In this document: positions 47,306 through 59,563 of the stretch, piece after piece | Layout: each line of letters begins with the position of its first letter | Numbering within the stretch: the stretch's first letter is position 1 | Origin: Antitrichia curtipendula | Lineage: Eukaryota; Streptophyta; Bryopsida; Hypnales; Leucodontaceae | DNA length: 64,000 bases | Assembly: GCA_951230915.1 (NCBI GenBank) | Contig: OX579633.1 | Coordinates: 3,968,001-4,032,000 of the forward strand | Direction of reading: 5' to 3' | Program-made: the position numbers and the translations under genes | Notes under the pieces: model-generated | What the model was told of the DNA's origin: nothing | Databases searched by the model: none | The model's input: the letters and a program-made list of their open reading frames with translations, nothing else

Positions 47306-48384
47306 CATTAGTAGAAAAACAGTGCCCAAATTAACAAAACATCAACAAATTTTTGTTGATTTGGGTACTGCATCGTCCATTTTCACAAGTTTTTGTTGAT
47401 TTGGGCAAAAACTGCCCAAATCAACAATTTCTTTTGTTAATTTGGGTACTGCATTCTTAAATTAACAAAAAATCAACACTTTTTTGTTAATTTTGACTAA
47501 AAAATTTCTCAAGTAAATTTTTTAATTTGAAGAAATGTGTAAATTATCATAGTTAGTATTCTATAAATAGTTTGTATATGGAAAAAATAAATAAATCATT
47601 CCCAATTTGGTAATTTTTAAAGTCAGCAGACTTCAAAGACCATTTAGGCATAGGAAAGAAACTTTTTTCTAAAACCTTTGAACTAAGAAAAGTTGCTATA
47701 TACAAGTATCTTTCATCTCCAAAAATCCGTTTGCAATTTTAAGTCCTCAATCAAAAGTTATGACTAAATTTCAGAGAGGAGTTCCATTGAATTTTTTTTG
47801 ACATTATGAAAGACCCTCTCTGAAATTTAGTCATAACTTTTGATTGGGGACTTAAAATTGCAAACGGATTTTTGGAGATGAAAGATACTTGTATATAGCA
47901 ACTTTTCTTAGTTCAAATGTTTTATAAAAAAGTTTTTTCTCTATGCCTAAATGGCCTTTGAAATCTGCTGTCTTTAAAAAAAAAATTAAAAAAAAAATAC
48001 TTTAACTAGGTAAAAGAAAAAAAAACTCACACACATGCATGTGTGTTTGGTGCAATGGTTTGAACCTTGCACCCCAAGAATGAGGTGCAAGGTTCAAACG
48101 TTGCCGGCGTGGGGGGTGCCATGTGGCGGTTTGCCCGCGTGGCAGTTGCGCTTGCGTGGCAGTTCTGCCCGTGTGGCGTTGCCACGTGGCAGAGTTTCAT
48201 TGGTTTTTTAAAAAAAGAATTATTTGTGAAGGAAAAATTTAGTGCCCAGATTAACAAAAAATTAACAAAAAAATCAACAGTTTTGTGTTAAAAAATACCC
48301 AAATTAACATGTCCAAATCAACAAAAAAATCAACACTTTTCTATTGATTTTTGTTGATTTGGGCACTGTTTTTTTCTACGAGTG
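47306..48384. mobile_element. CACTA-terminal foldback element 1 (1,079 bp, TSD TAG)
   Basis: Ends CATTAGTAGAAAAACAGTGC and GGGCACTG...TTTTCTACGAGTG, flanked by TAG on both sides. Three-base target duplications and CACTA ends are the CACTA-superfamily mark. The interior holds a large hairpin (arms 47624-47779 and 47815-47970) and a GC-rich stretch near 48110-48195 with repeated GTGGCAGTT. No transposase; non-autonomous. Confidence 0.8.
47624..47970. repeat. Large inverted repeat, ~156-bp arms
   Basis: The left arm (starting CAGACTTCAAAGACCATTTAG) is reverse-complementary, with few mismatches, to the right arm ending CTAAATGGCCTTTGAAATCTG. A 35-bp loop lies between. A transcript would form a long double-stranded hairpin. 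Confidence 0.9.
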
Positions 48385-49090
48385 TAGATACATGCTACAA
48401 CAAGCCAACTAAAGTAAAGAGTGTCAGGGATGTTGAAGTCAACCAAGTAGAGACAATCAAACAACAACATTCACTTGTATGTCAAGCTCCTAGAATACAT
48501 CAATTTCTACTATGTTCATTTTCCTAAGTAGGAGGGCCTAAAACATACCAAGGACACTTTTGGAGGTACATTTGTTTTCTTCAATGCACCATTGATGTAC
48601 CAATAGTGTATATTTAAGGACAAAGACAGTTGTAGTGATCATTGCATATGAACTTCAAGAAACTTGTAATTAACTCCATGAAGGTTCAAAAATATGGAAC
48701 AAGTGAGATGCCATTTTCATTTCCATATTTGTGCAACTTTACAATAAAAATTAAGCAAATACATGATGATTTTAGAATATAGCAATTAACAAACATCTCT
48801 ATATTAAACATGCATTTCTAAGTTTGAAAATCTCTTATCTTAGCAAGAATAGGAAGCAATTATAGAATCCAAGATTGTCACTTGTAGACTTTCATAACTA
48901 GCAAAACTTTCTATTACAAAATGGTTTGTCGGGGACATGAAAAAATCATAAACAAGTACTAAATGACTATGAATATATGCAAATGCCCTATCATTCTTTA
49001 GTAGATAAGTTCTACTATTCCGTTGGTATCGTTCATACCAATAGCCTTGAAGTAACAATTCACCAAGTACAAAAGAATTTTCAAAGTCAT
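48385..49090 (-). pseudogene. Decayed ORF piece, unassigned (downstream part)
   Basis: Minus-strand frame 49058-48840 reads GYWYERYQRNSRTYLLKNDR, then FFMSPTNHFVIESF and YESLQVTILDSI. It continues, after a frameshift, the piece at 49369-49091. The composition suits a transposon protein seen elsewhere in seedless plants, but I cannot name the family. Plus-strand text here is not coding. Confidence 0.35.
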
Positions 49091-49369
49091 CTATAAAGGT
49101 TGAAGTGTTGATATGCTCCCTGGCTTCATCACAAGCATCACCAAAAATGTTTCATCATTCTCACTATCCGCCCTTATTGCAATGTTAAAGCCGACTCTCA
49201 CCACATCTCTTACAATGTCACCCCTTGGTTCAGCTTCACTATCATCCACCTCCTTGTTAGATATTAACCTTGCACTAGTCTTTGACTTGGACCATGTTCT
49301 TTGTAGTGTCCAATCAATCACATGGGACTTTTGGTAGCAACTCACACTTTGGATCAAGACATCCCACAT
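49091..49369 (-). pseudogene. Decayed ORF piece, unassigned (upstream part)
   Basis: Reads SCYQKSHVIDWTLQRTWSKS, DDSEAEPRGDIVRDVVRVGF and IAIRADSENDETFLVMLVMK. It lies one frame away from the 49058-48840 piece, so both are probably one broken gene. Function unknown. Confidence 0.35.
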
Positions 49370-50021
49370 AAAAGCATGTAAATTGCTGGTATTGAATCAA
49401 ATTAGGATCCTTACAAGATAAAGAACAACAAATATTGATACATGTCCTGCTTTTGAAAATTATTTTAGATTCCAATTTGTCTATTTTGTTTATTGGATCT
49501 TTCTTGATTTTTCAAAACTTAAGAACTTCATGATTCTCTGGTGTTCAACAGCTCACCTTGCATGAAACTTGTTACTCTCTTCTTGCAAAAAATGAACCAC
49601 TTTAATTTAAGCACTTTGTAGCTTTTGACCATTGGAATTGATCTACTCTTTGAATAACTCACGTTTTTAAAGTGTACTTGCTCCATCTACTTCTCCTTTA
49701 CCATATTTAGATGAAAAATAATTCCAAGATATTTGGTAGCCTTTAGGCAACTTGTCACTTATTGTTAGACTAGGGAATCTACTAATAAAATACCATGCTA
49801 GGGCTGATTTAAATTGTTGTTGCAACCATCACTCCACACAACATGATTAATTGACTAAAATCCCTTTAAATTGGAAGATATCTCCAATATACTCCAAAAT
49901 AAGTATATTAACTCCAATATAGTATTTGGTTTAGAATAGAGTAGAATGCTTAATTATCCAAAATTGTACATGTGTATAGGTTAAAAACCTAGAAGTTGTT
50001 TAAACTGTAAATACTCACTAT

Positions 50022-52954
50022 CACTACAAGAAAACGGGCCCATTTGTGACTGAAAAGAATGACTTTATGTCCGGAATGACTAAATAATGACTCGAGCTCC
50101 CTAATTGCACTGGCAGTGAAGGTTCCACAACATCCGAGTCATCTTGCAGTCGCCTATGCGACTCCAAGATGAAGAGTTGATGAGGTCTGAGCTTCATCCA
50201 CTGCATTTTGTTCACAACATTGTTGACCTTCCAATATAGACACAGTGTCATCCACTGTAGAGGCACGAGTCATCAAAGAGTACATCGTAGTCATACATTA
50301 TGACTATGCTTTAGTCCGTGGCGACTATGTAATGATTTCCTCGTCACTGCCTAAATATTTGCTACTATAGCAGGTTTATGTTTTCTTTATTTGTTATTCT
50401 TTTTCTTTTCTATTGTTGTTGTCTTTTTTATTTTTCTAATCTTTTTCTATATTTCTTTGATTGTTTCATTACGGGTATTTTTTTTAACCTTTTTTTTAAA
50501 TACTTAAATTTTTTATTTTTTCTCTCTTATATATTTTTTGGGTCCTTTCTTTTTTTAAATTATTTTCTCCCTTCGGAATTTCTAAATTTCCTCTCATTCC
50601 CTTAATTTCTTTAACTGACTTTCTTTAATTTCTCTAATTTTCATGAAATTCTTTTATCTTGTCGTTTCTTCTTTTTCTTTTTTTTCTTTCAGATCTTTTT
50701 TATTTTTCTACTTTTTCTATATCTATTTGACCATTTCAGTACTTTTAATTTCTTTTAAAAAAAAATTTAAAAACTTATTTTTTCTTTACTTCCTTATATA
50801 TTCTTTTTATCATCACTTCTATTTTCAATTTTTTTCAATTTCCTTTTGAATTTTCTAAATTTTATTTCCTTTTCTTCATTTCTTCAAACCCTCTTTGATT
50901 TTGCAACCTTCTTTTGAACTTTGTTTATCATTTATTTTGATAGTATTTTTTCTTTTGGAACAAATATTTAGTAAGCTTTATTTGGAGGTCATCCATTCTA
51001 CCTAGTTTTTGTTCATTCTTTGAATATATCATTTTTGGCTTCACAGTCTTCTATATGCTTTCCGTCATCTTTTACAAAAATGATAGCAAGATTTTTAGCC
51101 AAATGAGACCCTTGTCATGAAACAACTTTTGAAAGATTCAAGTGACTCTCTTTTGACTTAGTATGGGTCCCCCCCCCACATATAAGGAGGTATTCTGATG
51201 TTGGTGGCGACAAACAAGAAGTGAGACTTCTACCTCATACTTACGACTATGTTGCTTTTGAACTTCCACTGAAGAATGACTTCCAAATGACTTCAGAGTG
51301 ACTATGCTAAAGTCATGGACTATTGAACACCAACTTCAACATTACTTCGTGGCTTTCCATGCTTTCATTCAGTGTGCCACTTTATATATATCATGGCATA
51401 AGCATGCCACAATTTTGACAATTACATATAAAAAGAGCAAGGACATGTACATACATATGTGCTTTGTGGAAGTCCCCTTCTTCACCCTGGTACTCTTCCT
51501 CCGCCAAGAAGTTCTTTTCTATGGACAATTTGATTAAACCTACTAAATTCACCATCTCCACCCAAATTGGCAATGTTTTGGGAACACTTAGTCCTGTGGG
51601 CTTTGAAGTGAATGGATTTGCATGTTCCTTGGTCCTCAACTTTTTGTACGTGCATACAATTCCATGTTAAGCCTACCCTCAGAACCACGTTGCAAAAAAT
51701 AACTAGAATAATATTCCTAATTGTGACCTTTTACAACACTAATTTACTAGGGGCCAGCTATGACTTCCACCTGACTAGACCCAGTCAGGTAGAAGTTGCA
51801 TTATAGTATTGCATTTGGATAACTACTTGGAAATGACTACATCACATCTTTTGTGCTACTAGATATAGAAAGGATATTAAGAAAATGTCAAAGAAAATAT
51901 TCTTTCCAATCCCTTTCTCAAATTTGTCCACAACTTTTGATTTGAGGCTCAAAGTCTAAAACAAATTTTTGGAGCTCAAAGTGAGATTGATTTTCCAAAT
52001 ATTTTTAGTTCAAAGTTTTTTGAAAATAATTAATCTACTATTCCTAAATGAGATCTAAAAATATTACTTGTAACACAATTTCTATGTTTTCATATTCCAC
52101 ATGGTTTGTCTTGCTTCCTTCTGCCCCATTTGTAAAAAAGGCTTGTCATTTCATTTCTTCATACTCACACACTAAGTGGCTTTGGGAGCCATGTGACACA
52201 TTTGCCAAATATGATGTATTGTATATTTTATACTATGTGTGGTGTATTTTATGTGCATGCTATATTGTATATTTTATATTATGTATGGTGTATTTTATAT
52301 GCATGGTGTATTGTGTAGGATGTATTTTTGTAAAAATTCAAATGTATTTGTATGTGACTGTAGAATAACTACTCCCCGTGCAATTGCCATTACACTCATT
52401 TTTGCACATATTGCTGCAACTTAAAAATCCTAAGTCTATGTTACTTCAGAATGAGTACAAAATGCTTTGTCACGTGTCAATCCATTAGAACAGCGCAAAG
52501 ACTCTATCACAACTTCTAAATGACTACATAATGACTTCTGACGTGGCTGTCTGCGTTGGATTTTTTATGGGTCCAATGCAACTCGCCAATGACTTCTAAA
52601 TGACTTCCAACGTGGTTGTCCATGTCAGATTTTTTATGGATCCAACGCAACTAGCTAATGACTTCCAAATGAATGGACATGTGTATGTCCACGTTAGATG
52701 AGTGTTGGATGTATGTTATACAAGGCAGCACAAAAGACATTTCCTTTAAGCCCCCTTTCTTTATCACTTGACCCATAATATTTATCATCCATTCCTACAT
52801 CCAATTAAGGTACAAATGGATGGTGATAATAAAAATACAAGTCATAAATAAATGACTTGTTCACAATGACTCCAAGGCCCCCAAATCATTTTTGAGTCAA
52901 ATGTGTCCAAAATGGCTACTATGCAGTCATTTTTTGAAGTCATTTTTTGTAGTG
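50022..52954. mobile_element. CACTA-terminal element 5 (2.9 kb, non-autonomous)
   Basis: Starts CACTACAAGAAAACGGGCCC and ends CATTTTTTGTAGTG, the classical CACTA terminus. Flanks are TAT and TTT, so the 3-bp duplication is imperfect. Many copies of AATGACT/AGTCATT lie near both ends, like the subterminal repeats bound by CACTA accessory proteins. The interior is a T-rich low-complexity stretch (about 50370-50960), a half copy of the hairpin module (51870-52040) and a short TA/GT tandem (52200-52330). No transposase. Confidence 0.72.
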
Positions 52955-53508
52955 TTTAAGAACCCCCCAATTTTCTTGACAAGCTCATTAACGTGGAAAT
53001 ATGGGTTTTTAAATATCACACATGCCTTAGTGAATGTCCAACAAAATCCATCTAGATTGATGTGGCTAAAACAAGCAAAAATCTAAGAAAATGCTCATTG
53101 TTTTTAGTATGACGTCTACTCAAACATGGTTAAAGAAGGTGCCAAAATTGCGCCATGTGGCAGCTATATCACCTCCATGTAAGCATCACATGGGTAGGTA
53201 ATGTCATGTCAACAATTTTTTCATCCGAGCCCTTACTAACGTAGTGCATGACGTAGCAAAGGAACATTCACGACGTGGCCTGTGCAATGTGCCCTGGATC
53301 TTATCTATTTGGACATTTGTTGTGGCGCATACATATTTTTCTAGACGTCAATTATGACATGAGATTAATTCTTTGGAATGTCATGTAGCATCCGTTGTGT
53401 GTTACAACACATCCACAAAGACATGAAAACGTCATAGACGACGTCTTCTAGGACATGTCTACTGTGCATATCTCAAATTTTTATGATGTTAACTTAGACA
53501 TATCCCAT
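52955..53508. other. Non-coding remnant related to the 42819-44182 element
   Basis: Contains ACATGG/ACGTGGC-rich sequence resembling the interior of the nested element in insertion B. With 54300-54590 it may form one older copy split by elements 2 and 3. No gene. Confidence 0.4.
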
Positions 53509-53684
53509 CACTAGTAGAAAACACAGGAATTTTGACAGAATTCTATTGATTTGGACGTGTTGTCCCGGTTGACAGATTTTGGCAGAATTTTAATAGATTT
53601 TTGTTGAAATCAACAAAACAGTGACCGGGACAACACGTCCAAATCAACAGAATTCTGTCAAAATTCTTGCGTTTTCTACTAGTG
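53509..53684. mobile_element. CACTA-terminal MITE 2 (176 bp, TSD CAT)
   Basis: CACTAGTAGAAAA ... TTTTCTACTAGTG, flanked by CAT on both sides. Nearly the whole element folds back on itself (GTTGTCCCGGT pairing with ACCGGGACAAC). Non-coding. Confidence 0.9.
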
Positions 53685-53891
53685 CATACACTACACATAA
53701 TAGGCCATATACAATATACAATATGCCATACATTGTATACTATATACAATATACCATACACAGTACACCGTATTTGACAACTATATCACATGGCCAAAAA
53801 AGCCACTTATAATAAGTATGTTGACATAAGAAGACAAGCTATTTATATAAGTGTTTAAAACCTTATGGGATATCTGCAAAAATAGTGTTAA

Positions 53892-54140
53892 CACTAGTAG
53901 AAAAAAGCGTGTCCTAACCCACTGAAAAATCAATTGTTTTAGGTTGATTAGGGAGTGGGTTCAGACAGCTTGATTCGGACATCAATCAACATCTTTTAGT
54001 TGATTCGGACATAAATTAACAACTTTCAGTTGGTTTGGACAACAGAAATGTGTTGATTGTTTGCCAAACCAACAGAGAAAATTTTAAAAATTGCCGAATC
54101 AACAGAAACGTGCAAATTAGGGTAGGCAATTCTAGTAGTG
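53892..54140. mobile_element. CACTA-terminal MITE 3 (249 bp, TSD TAA)
   Basis: Starts CACTAGTAGAAAAAAGCGTG and ends GCAATTCTAGTAGTG, flanked by TAA on both sides. The interior repeats GTTGATTCGGACA. Non-coding. Confidence 0.85.
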
Positions 54141-55156
54141 TAAAATTCTCAAATGGTATCAAAATATATTGACATAGCACACCTTGTCATTCTCATTAAG
54201 TGCCACATTGTTGTTATTATTGCAAAAATGTGCTATGTGGTTGTCATTTTTTTTTTCTTTCACATTTGTTTAACTATTTTATTTCATCCCCTAGTAACTT
54301 CTAGAAACTTACCTGCAATCAAATTGTAAGCATTTGCTAAAGTAACACTTTCATATTTTCTAGGATGTCCCTAGAAGCATGACTACATTTGTGCGGATGT
54401 CTTACACAATATACTTGTCAACTCTAATATCAAGTTGTTTTTCCACTAACATCCACATGTTTTTTGCAACATCCATTACAATTCTATTGTCTATTTCTTG
54501 AGAGTCTCTAATGTCCTTGTGTTTGCAAAAACATGCCGTGTTTTTGTTTGACATTATAGAAAATATGGATTTCTTATAGTAATTTAGAGAATAATGCTTG
54601 AATTGCCTAAACCTATTGTGCATGTGATAAATGGTGGCCAAAATGGTCCAAAAGGATCCTAGTGAGATCCCTAAGTTAATTTCCAAAGATAGATTTTAGT
54701 TTTTTAGTTGATTCTAAGAAATAGTAGAAATCCTAATGGTTAGCCTACAAATGATATAAACTCATAGCAAACCAGAGGAGGGCATCTACAGGGTTGACAA
54801 ATTAGAACGTCCGGGGGCAAATCACGTTCAAAAACCGGACGTCCGGACGCAGCATCCGCGGACGCTGTCGCGGACGTAATGGTCACCGTCTGACGAACGG
54901 CGACCACCGGCGAAAAAACGGCGTTTTTTTCGGATGGGTGGTTTTTCAGACGGGCGGACGGGCGGTCAGGCAGTCGCGCGGACCAATCCTATGGCGCAAC
55001 GGAGCGGATGGCCGACGGGGGATTCGACTCGGACAGTCCGGCCGCCCGATCAAGCGGACAGTAGGTTCGTCCGATCAATCGGACGACCGAGTCCGCTTCG
55101 GGAGGTTTAGGAGGGCGTCCGCCGCCGGATTTAAATTAGGTCTGGTTGCGGACAGG

Positions 55157-55162
55157 TATAAA
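55157..55162 (+). promoter_or_regulatory. TATA box of the 55.3-kb gene
   Basis: TATAAA in GC-rich upstream DNA (54810-55150, dense in CGGACG/GTCCGC), followed after about 30 bp by a pyrimidine-rich initiator-like stretch (TTCTTCCTCACTTCTTCTC) and, 150 bp on, by the ATG at 55312. The first in-frame context of the gene lies directly downstream. Confidence 0.55.
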
Positions 55163-55811
55163 GGCGGACGGCCCTTCCATTCTTCCTCACTTCTTCTCTC
55201 CATTAGAGTTTAAACTCGTGTCAGAAGTAGCAACTGTTGCTTCACTGTGCTAGTTGCTCCTATACAAGTGGAGAGTGAGGTCAATTATTTTTATATCACT
55301 TGTCGTCAGTCATGACGGCGGAAGGTACGAGCGAGGGTACTGTAGCGATGACTTCAAGAGGTGGCAATCGCGGGAAGACAAAATCAAAGGGGGCTTCCCA
55401 CGAGCTTCACTTTGACATTTTAGATGATCCAAATATCAAGGCGGAGAGCGAATGGGAGAAGGAGGAAGAAAATTATTGGACCTCCAAAATGTACAAAAAA
55501 TATGTGAAAATGTATCACATTGACAAGTTGTGGCCTCGTGAGGCCCACATTATTCACACACAGAGTTTCTGTTGTAAGCCATCAAATTGCAAGGATGGAC
55601 ATTTTGTCCATCGATCACTTGAGGTTTGGCGGGCCCTTTTTGGGGACAAATCAATGAGTAAGGGATACATAAACTACAGCGTGGCCTCTATGGTGTATGC
55701 TAAGTTCATATTGGCTTGGAAGGTGGACTGGAGCACATTTTGAACGACAAATGCGGCTCCACTTTTGTTTAGAGAAGGGCAAAAAGATATTCCCGATTCA
55801 TATGATCCAAA

Positions 55812-57046
55812 CACTACTAGAAAATTTGTGTCCAACTCAACAAAACTTTAACATAGAAGTGTTTTTTTTTTGTTCAAGAGGTCGAGTTGATTTGGACAAA
55901 CTTCAACATTAAGTTGTTAATTCTTTTGTTGATTTGGTTATCTCAAGAAAAAATTAAAATTCTAAAATTCTTTTTTTTAAAAGCAAAATAATCAACCTAT
56001 TAGAACCAGCCACGTGGCAATGCAACAAGTGGCAACTGGCCACGTCAGACCACCCTCATGAAGAAGTGGGGGCAAGGGGGTTCGAACCCTGGACCTTCAG
56101 GCTGACACCCCCAAGTCGCAACCATTCCACCACCGAATTTCTTAATGTACACAATGTAAATCAAACTGTACTTTATCATTTTAAAGATTTTGTTCAATCA
56201 CTTCAGCGGACTTTGACAGTCATTTAGGCATAGAAAAATAGCTTTTTTAAAAACAACTTGAACTAAGAAAAGTTGGGAAATAAGTTTTATTTTCATCTCC
56301 AAAAATCCGTTTGGGATTTTGAGTCTTCGGTAAAAAGTTATGAGCAAAAAACAGAGAGGGTTTTTGAAAATGTCAAAACAATTGTTCTTAGTTAGTCCTC
56401 TCTGAATTTTGTTCATAACTTTTTACTGGAGACTCAAAATCCCAAATGGATTTTTGGAGATGAAAATAAAACTTATTTCCCAACTTTTCTTAGTTCAAGT
56501 TGTTTTAAAAAAAGCTATTTTTCTATGCCTAAATGAGTTTTGAGGTCTGCTGATTTTACGAAATACCGAATTAGCCCTCTCTGAATTTTGACCACAACTT
56601 TTGATCAGAGGCTGAAAATTCAAAAAGAATTTTTGGAGATGAAATCTATCTTCATTCTTCAATTTTTCATAATTCACAACTTCTTGAAAAAAATTAATCT
56701 ACGATGCCAAAACCGCCACCAAAGTCTGCTGATTTCATAAAGCACCAAATTATGAATGATTAAATGAAAAAAAAAAAGTTCTTTGTACTTAAAATTTCAC
56801 CCGTGGGGATTTTAGCAGTCCAAATGACAAAAACTTATTTGAAACTCTTGTAAGTGAAAATGAACAAAAAAGTGTTTTTGGGTTTGTTAATTTGGACGTT
56901 GTACTATTCAAATCAACAGAAAGTTTGTTACCATTTTGTTAGCTTGTGCCAAATCAACTGAAAAGTGTAAAAACGGTCGATGCGGTGCGCAAATTAACAA
57001 AAAATTGTTCACATTCTGTTGATTTGGACATCATTTTCTATTAGTG
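55812..57046. mobile_element. CACTA-terminal foldback element 4 (1,235 bp, TSD AAA)
   Basis: Starts CACTACTAGAAAATTTGTGT and ends GGACATCATTTTCTATTAGTG, flanked by AAA. It contains the same hairpin module as element 1 (arms 56204-56359 and 56397-56552) plus a third half copy (56570-56745). Removing it rejoins the host reading frame (MIQ-RQVQV). No transposase. Confidence 0.85.
56204..56552. repeat. Large inverted repeat, ~156-bp arms
   Basis: Arms pair almost throughout (for example CATCTCCAAAAATCCGTTTG with its complement in the right arm), separated by a 37-bp loop. It is homologous to the inverted repeat at 47624-47970. Confidence 0.9.
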
Positions 57047-58485
57047 AAAGGCAAGTCCAAGTGAGGCACCAAATCACAGAAGCGGCAAAAAGATGGTATA
57101 ATGCAATATAAAAAAGAGATCATGGAGGGGAGAAATATTAGAGTACATTTAGATTCTATGAAGATTCCAACTACAATGTCAAATGCCACGGTGGAAGGTG
57201 TTGACGGAGAGGTGTTTTTAACTCCTCGGGCGGATTTGATATGCACACCCAATTTTACATCCGTGGGTGAACAAAGTGGTGCTCCAAGCATGCGACCCAT
57301 TTTTGAAGAACCGGTGGCCCCGTTTGCACCACAAAAACGTCAGGAAGAGGTTCATCCCGAACAAATGGCAAGGGCCATTGCATCAATTGATCATCTCATA
57401 CATAGCAAAGCTACGAATTATATGACACAAGTACCTTGCAATTAAGACTTGCCAACCACACCGAGCCCCGTATTGGGCCCCGTATCGAGCCCAAGAGTTG
57501 AAGGGTAGATGTCGCCAAAAAATGGAAAGCAACTCGATGACATGGTGCAAAATGTGTCCATTGATGACAACCCATTAGATAAGAGCTATCCGCATTTGTC
57601 AACTCAAAATACGACACAATTGGCAATTTGGAGGATCTTCGTCATTTGCCAATGGCGAGTGAATTGGAAAGCTTGTTGGAAGCTTCTTATTTGTTTAGGG
57701 CACATCAACAAGACATCTCTCTTCAACCAGACCGAGTAATCGAGACAAACGAGGCCTGCTCTAGTAACCCCGCAAATGAGGCGGGCTCAAGTGAAACCGC
57801 AAACGAGGTCGGCCCGAATAATCTCTTCGCCAAATACAGTGATAAATGGCCTAATTTTGTGTATACCGCGAAGAGATTGTCGGTTACAGCTAAATTTGCA
57901 GCTAGCATTGCCTCAAAACTTATGGAAGTTGTTGAGGAATTCACCAAATTCGGGCCCAATTTGGTATTTGGTGCCATGTCTTTTTTGGATTTCACCACGT
58001 CTTTGAAACCATTATTGGAGGAGTGGGTCGAAAATTATCGCAGGCTGCACATCTTGACTCAAGAGAATGAAAAATACGAGGCCTTGAAGGTAAAGCACGA
58101 GCAATTGAAGGTAGAGAACGAGCAATTGAAGGGTGCATTAACGAGAGTTGAGAATGCATAGAACCGCCGATATGACACTCTAGTTGCTCAAAGGGAATTT
58201 ATCGAGAAATTGTAGTACGAAATTGTAGTGCTCAAGCAAAAGAATTTCAAGGATGGAGAATGTATTCTTCCAAAGATCGATGGAGCCGTGCGTATAGAAG
58301 CGGTTGAGGAAAACAACCAAAAGGAAGTAATATCCGAAACCGCCATGGATAATCCTCCTCCCACATTCCAAGACGTGTCCATGCAAATGGAAGCCCGTGA
58401 GTTTGAAGAGGTGAAGCATGAATTAGAGTCGGTAATTCAACAAAACGTCTATTTGGAGGCAAAGTATCAGAAAATGATGCGAGTA

Positions 58486-58843
58486 CATCTCAAACTTAAG
58501 GAAGGACGATTTTTTAACAGATATCGTACTGATTCAGTGGCTTCATACCTGCATACTATAATTGTACATATTACGTGTATTTAGATGCATTGAATCAATG
58601 TCATTAAAAAAATTTCCAAAAGCGTACGATTGATGTACTTTAATTATACAAATGTGATATCTAAAATGCACCTAAACTATACTAATAATAGTACAAGAAT
58701 CATACGTTATTGATATTCATTGTTTTGGCACTGATTCAGTGCGTCTAAATGCACGTAATATGTACGATTATAGTACGCAAGTATGAAGCCACTGAATCAG
58801 TACGATATTTGTTAAAAAATCGTCCTTTTTTAAGTTTGAGATG
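58486..58843. mobile_element. MITE with ~115-bp inverted repeats and TA target duplication
   Basis: Left end CATCTCAAACTTAAGGAAGG is repeated inverted at the right end; both are flanked by TA (58484-58485 and 58844-58845). The TIRs share GGACGATTTTTTAACA and ATCGTACTGATTCAGTGG. The TA duplication fits the Tc1/mariner-Stowaway type. Precise removal restores the host frame (KMMRV-VELDKCL). Confidence 0.85.
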
Positions 58844-59310
58844 TAGTAGAGCTAGATAAATGCTTGCCAAAGAACAGTTCCGACACTTGTTGGTTGACGT
58901 GGGTTCAAAAACTACAAGACAAACCATTTGTAGTAACCCGAGCAATGAAAGGGCTTCTCAAATTAGCCATGAAGTCAAAGGAGCAGTACGATGCCATTTC
59001 CTCCGACCTCCTATTTATTAGAAGGATGTTTGAGGTACATCATAGGGATTCAATTGACGTCACATATTGGGGGGACATGGATGCAATGTCTGAGCGATTG
59101 AATGACGCGCAGAAGATTGCGTCGCAGTCCATCAATTGGACCTTGGAACTAGAAGAAGGTTGGGCCCCTTACAACACGCATTCAACGCATATCAAAGAGG
59201 CGGACAAGATAGTAGTGCATGGTGAAAGTTCAAATAAGGAACTATTGGAGGGTAAATGCAGCATTTGTCTAGTTCATTTTGGTCCCAAGGGCGCCTTAAT
59301 CATGGGCCAA

Positions 59311-59563
59311 TGTGAGCTCCCAATTTGTCACTTGGGACTTATAGAATTATTTTTTTGAAAATTTGCAATTTGCAATTAAGAAAAATATACAAAAAGCCAT
59401 AAAAAGAATGTAGAACCAAAATAGGGTTGTAACATACCCATTATAGTATTTGGTCTAGATTTGAGTTTCGACTTATAATCCCACCAAACCTGGCCCAAAA
59501 TAGATAGAAAGATACAAAACGATTAGATTCGTCATTCGTAGGATTCAAGTCACATAGGCCCCA
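59311..59563 (-). mobile_element. LTR-like insertion C, truncated relative of A and B
   Basis: Starts TGTGAGCTCCCAATTTGTCA and is the reverse complement of the last ~250 bp of insertion A, then diverges near GTCACATAGGCCCCAACGAC. It interrupts the Cys-finger of the upstream gene at MGQC. Confidence 0.75.

Larger units (their letters stand above)
55312..59310 (+). pseudogene. Coiled-coil / Cys-finger gene of unknown function, broken by three insertions
   Basis: Begins MTAEGTSEGTVAMTSRGGNR; then SEWEKEEENYWTSKMYKKYV and SFCCKPSNCKDGHFVHRSLE. A frameshift near 55738 leads to ERQMRLHFCLEKGKKIF and MIQ, where element 4 (55812-57046) is inserted. The frame resumes with RQVQVRHQITEAAKRWYNAI. Later parts: MSNATVEGVDGEVFLTPRAD, a stop TAA 57443 and TAG 57506, a frameshift near 57620, DLRHLPMASELESLLEASYL, then a coiled coil (YEALKVKHEQLKVENEQLKG) with TAG at 58159 and 58213. 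A MITE (58486-58843) follows, then KLQDKPFVVTRAMKGLLKLA and CSICLVHFGPKGALIMGQC, cut by insertion C. The end resembles a zinc-binding CxxC...C finger. I do not recognise the family. Confidence 0.65.

Noticed and set aside
50378..50849. Phe-rich membrane proteins
   Set aside because: T-rich low-complexity sequence inside a CACTA-terminal element yields Phe/Leu/Tyr runs by composition only.
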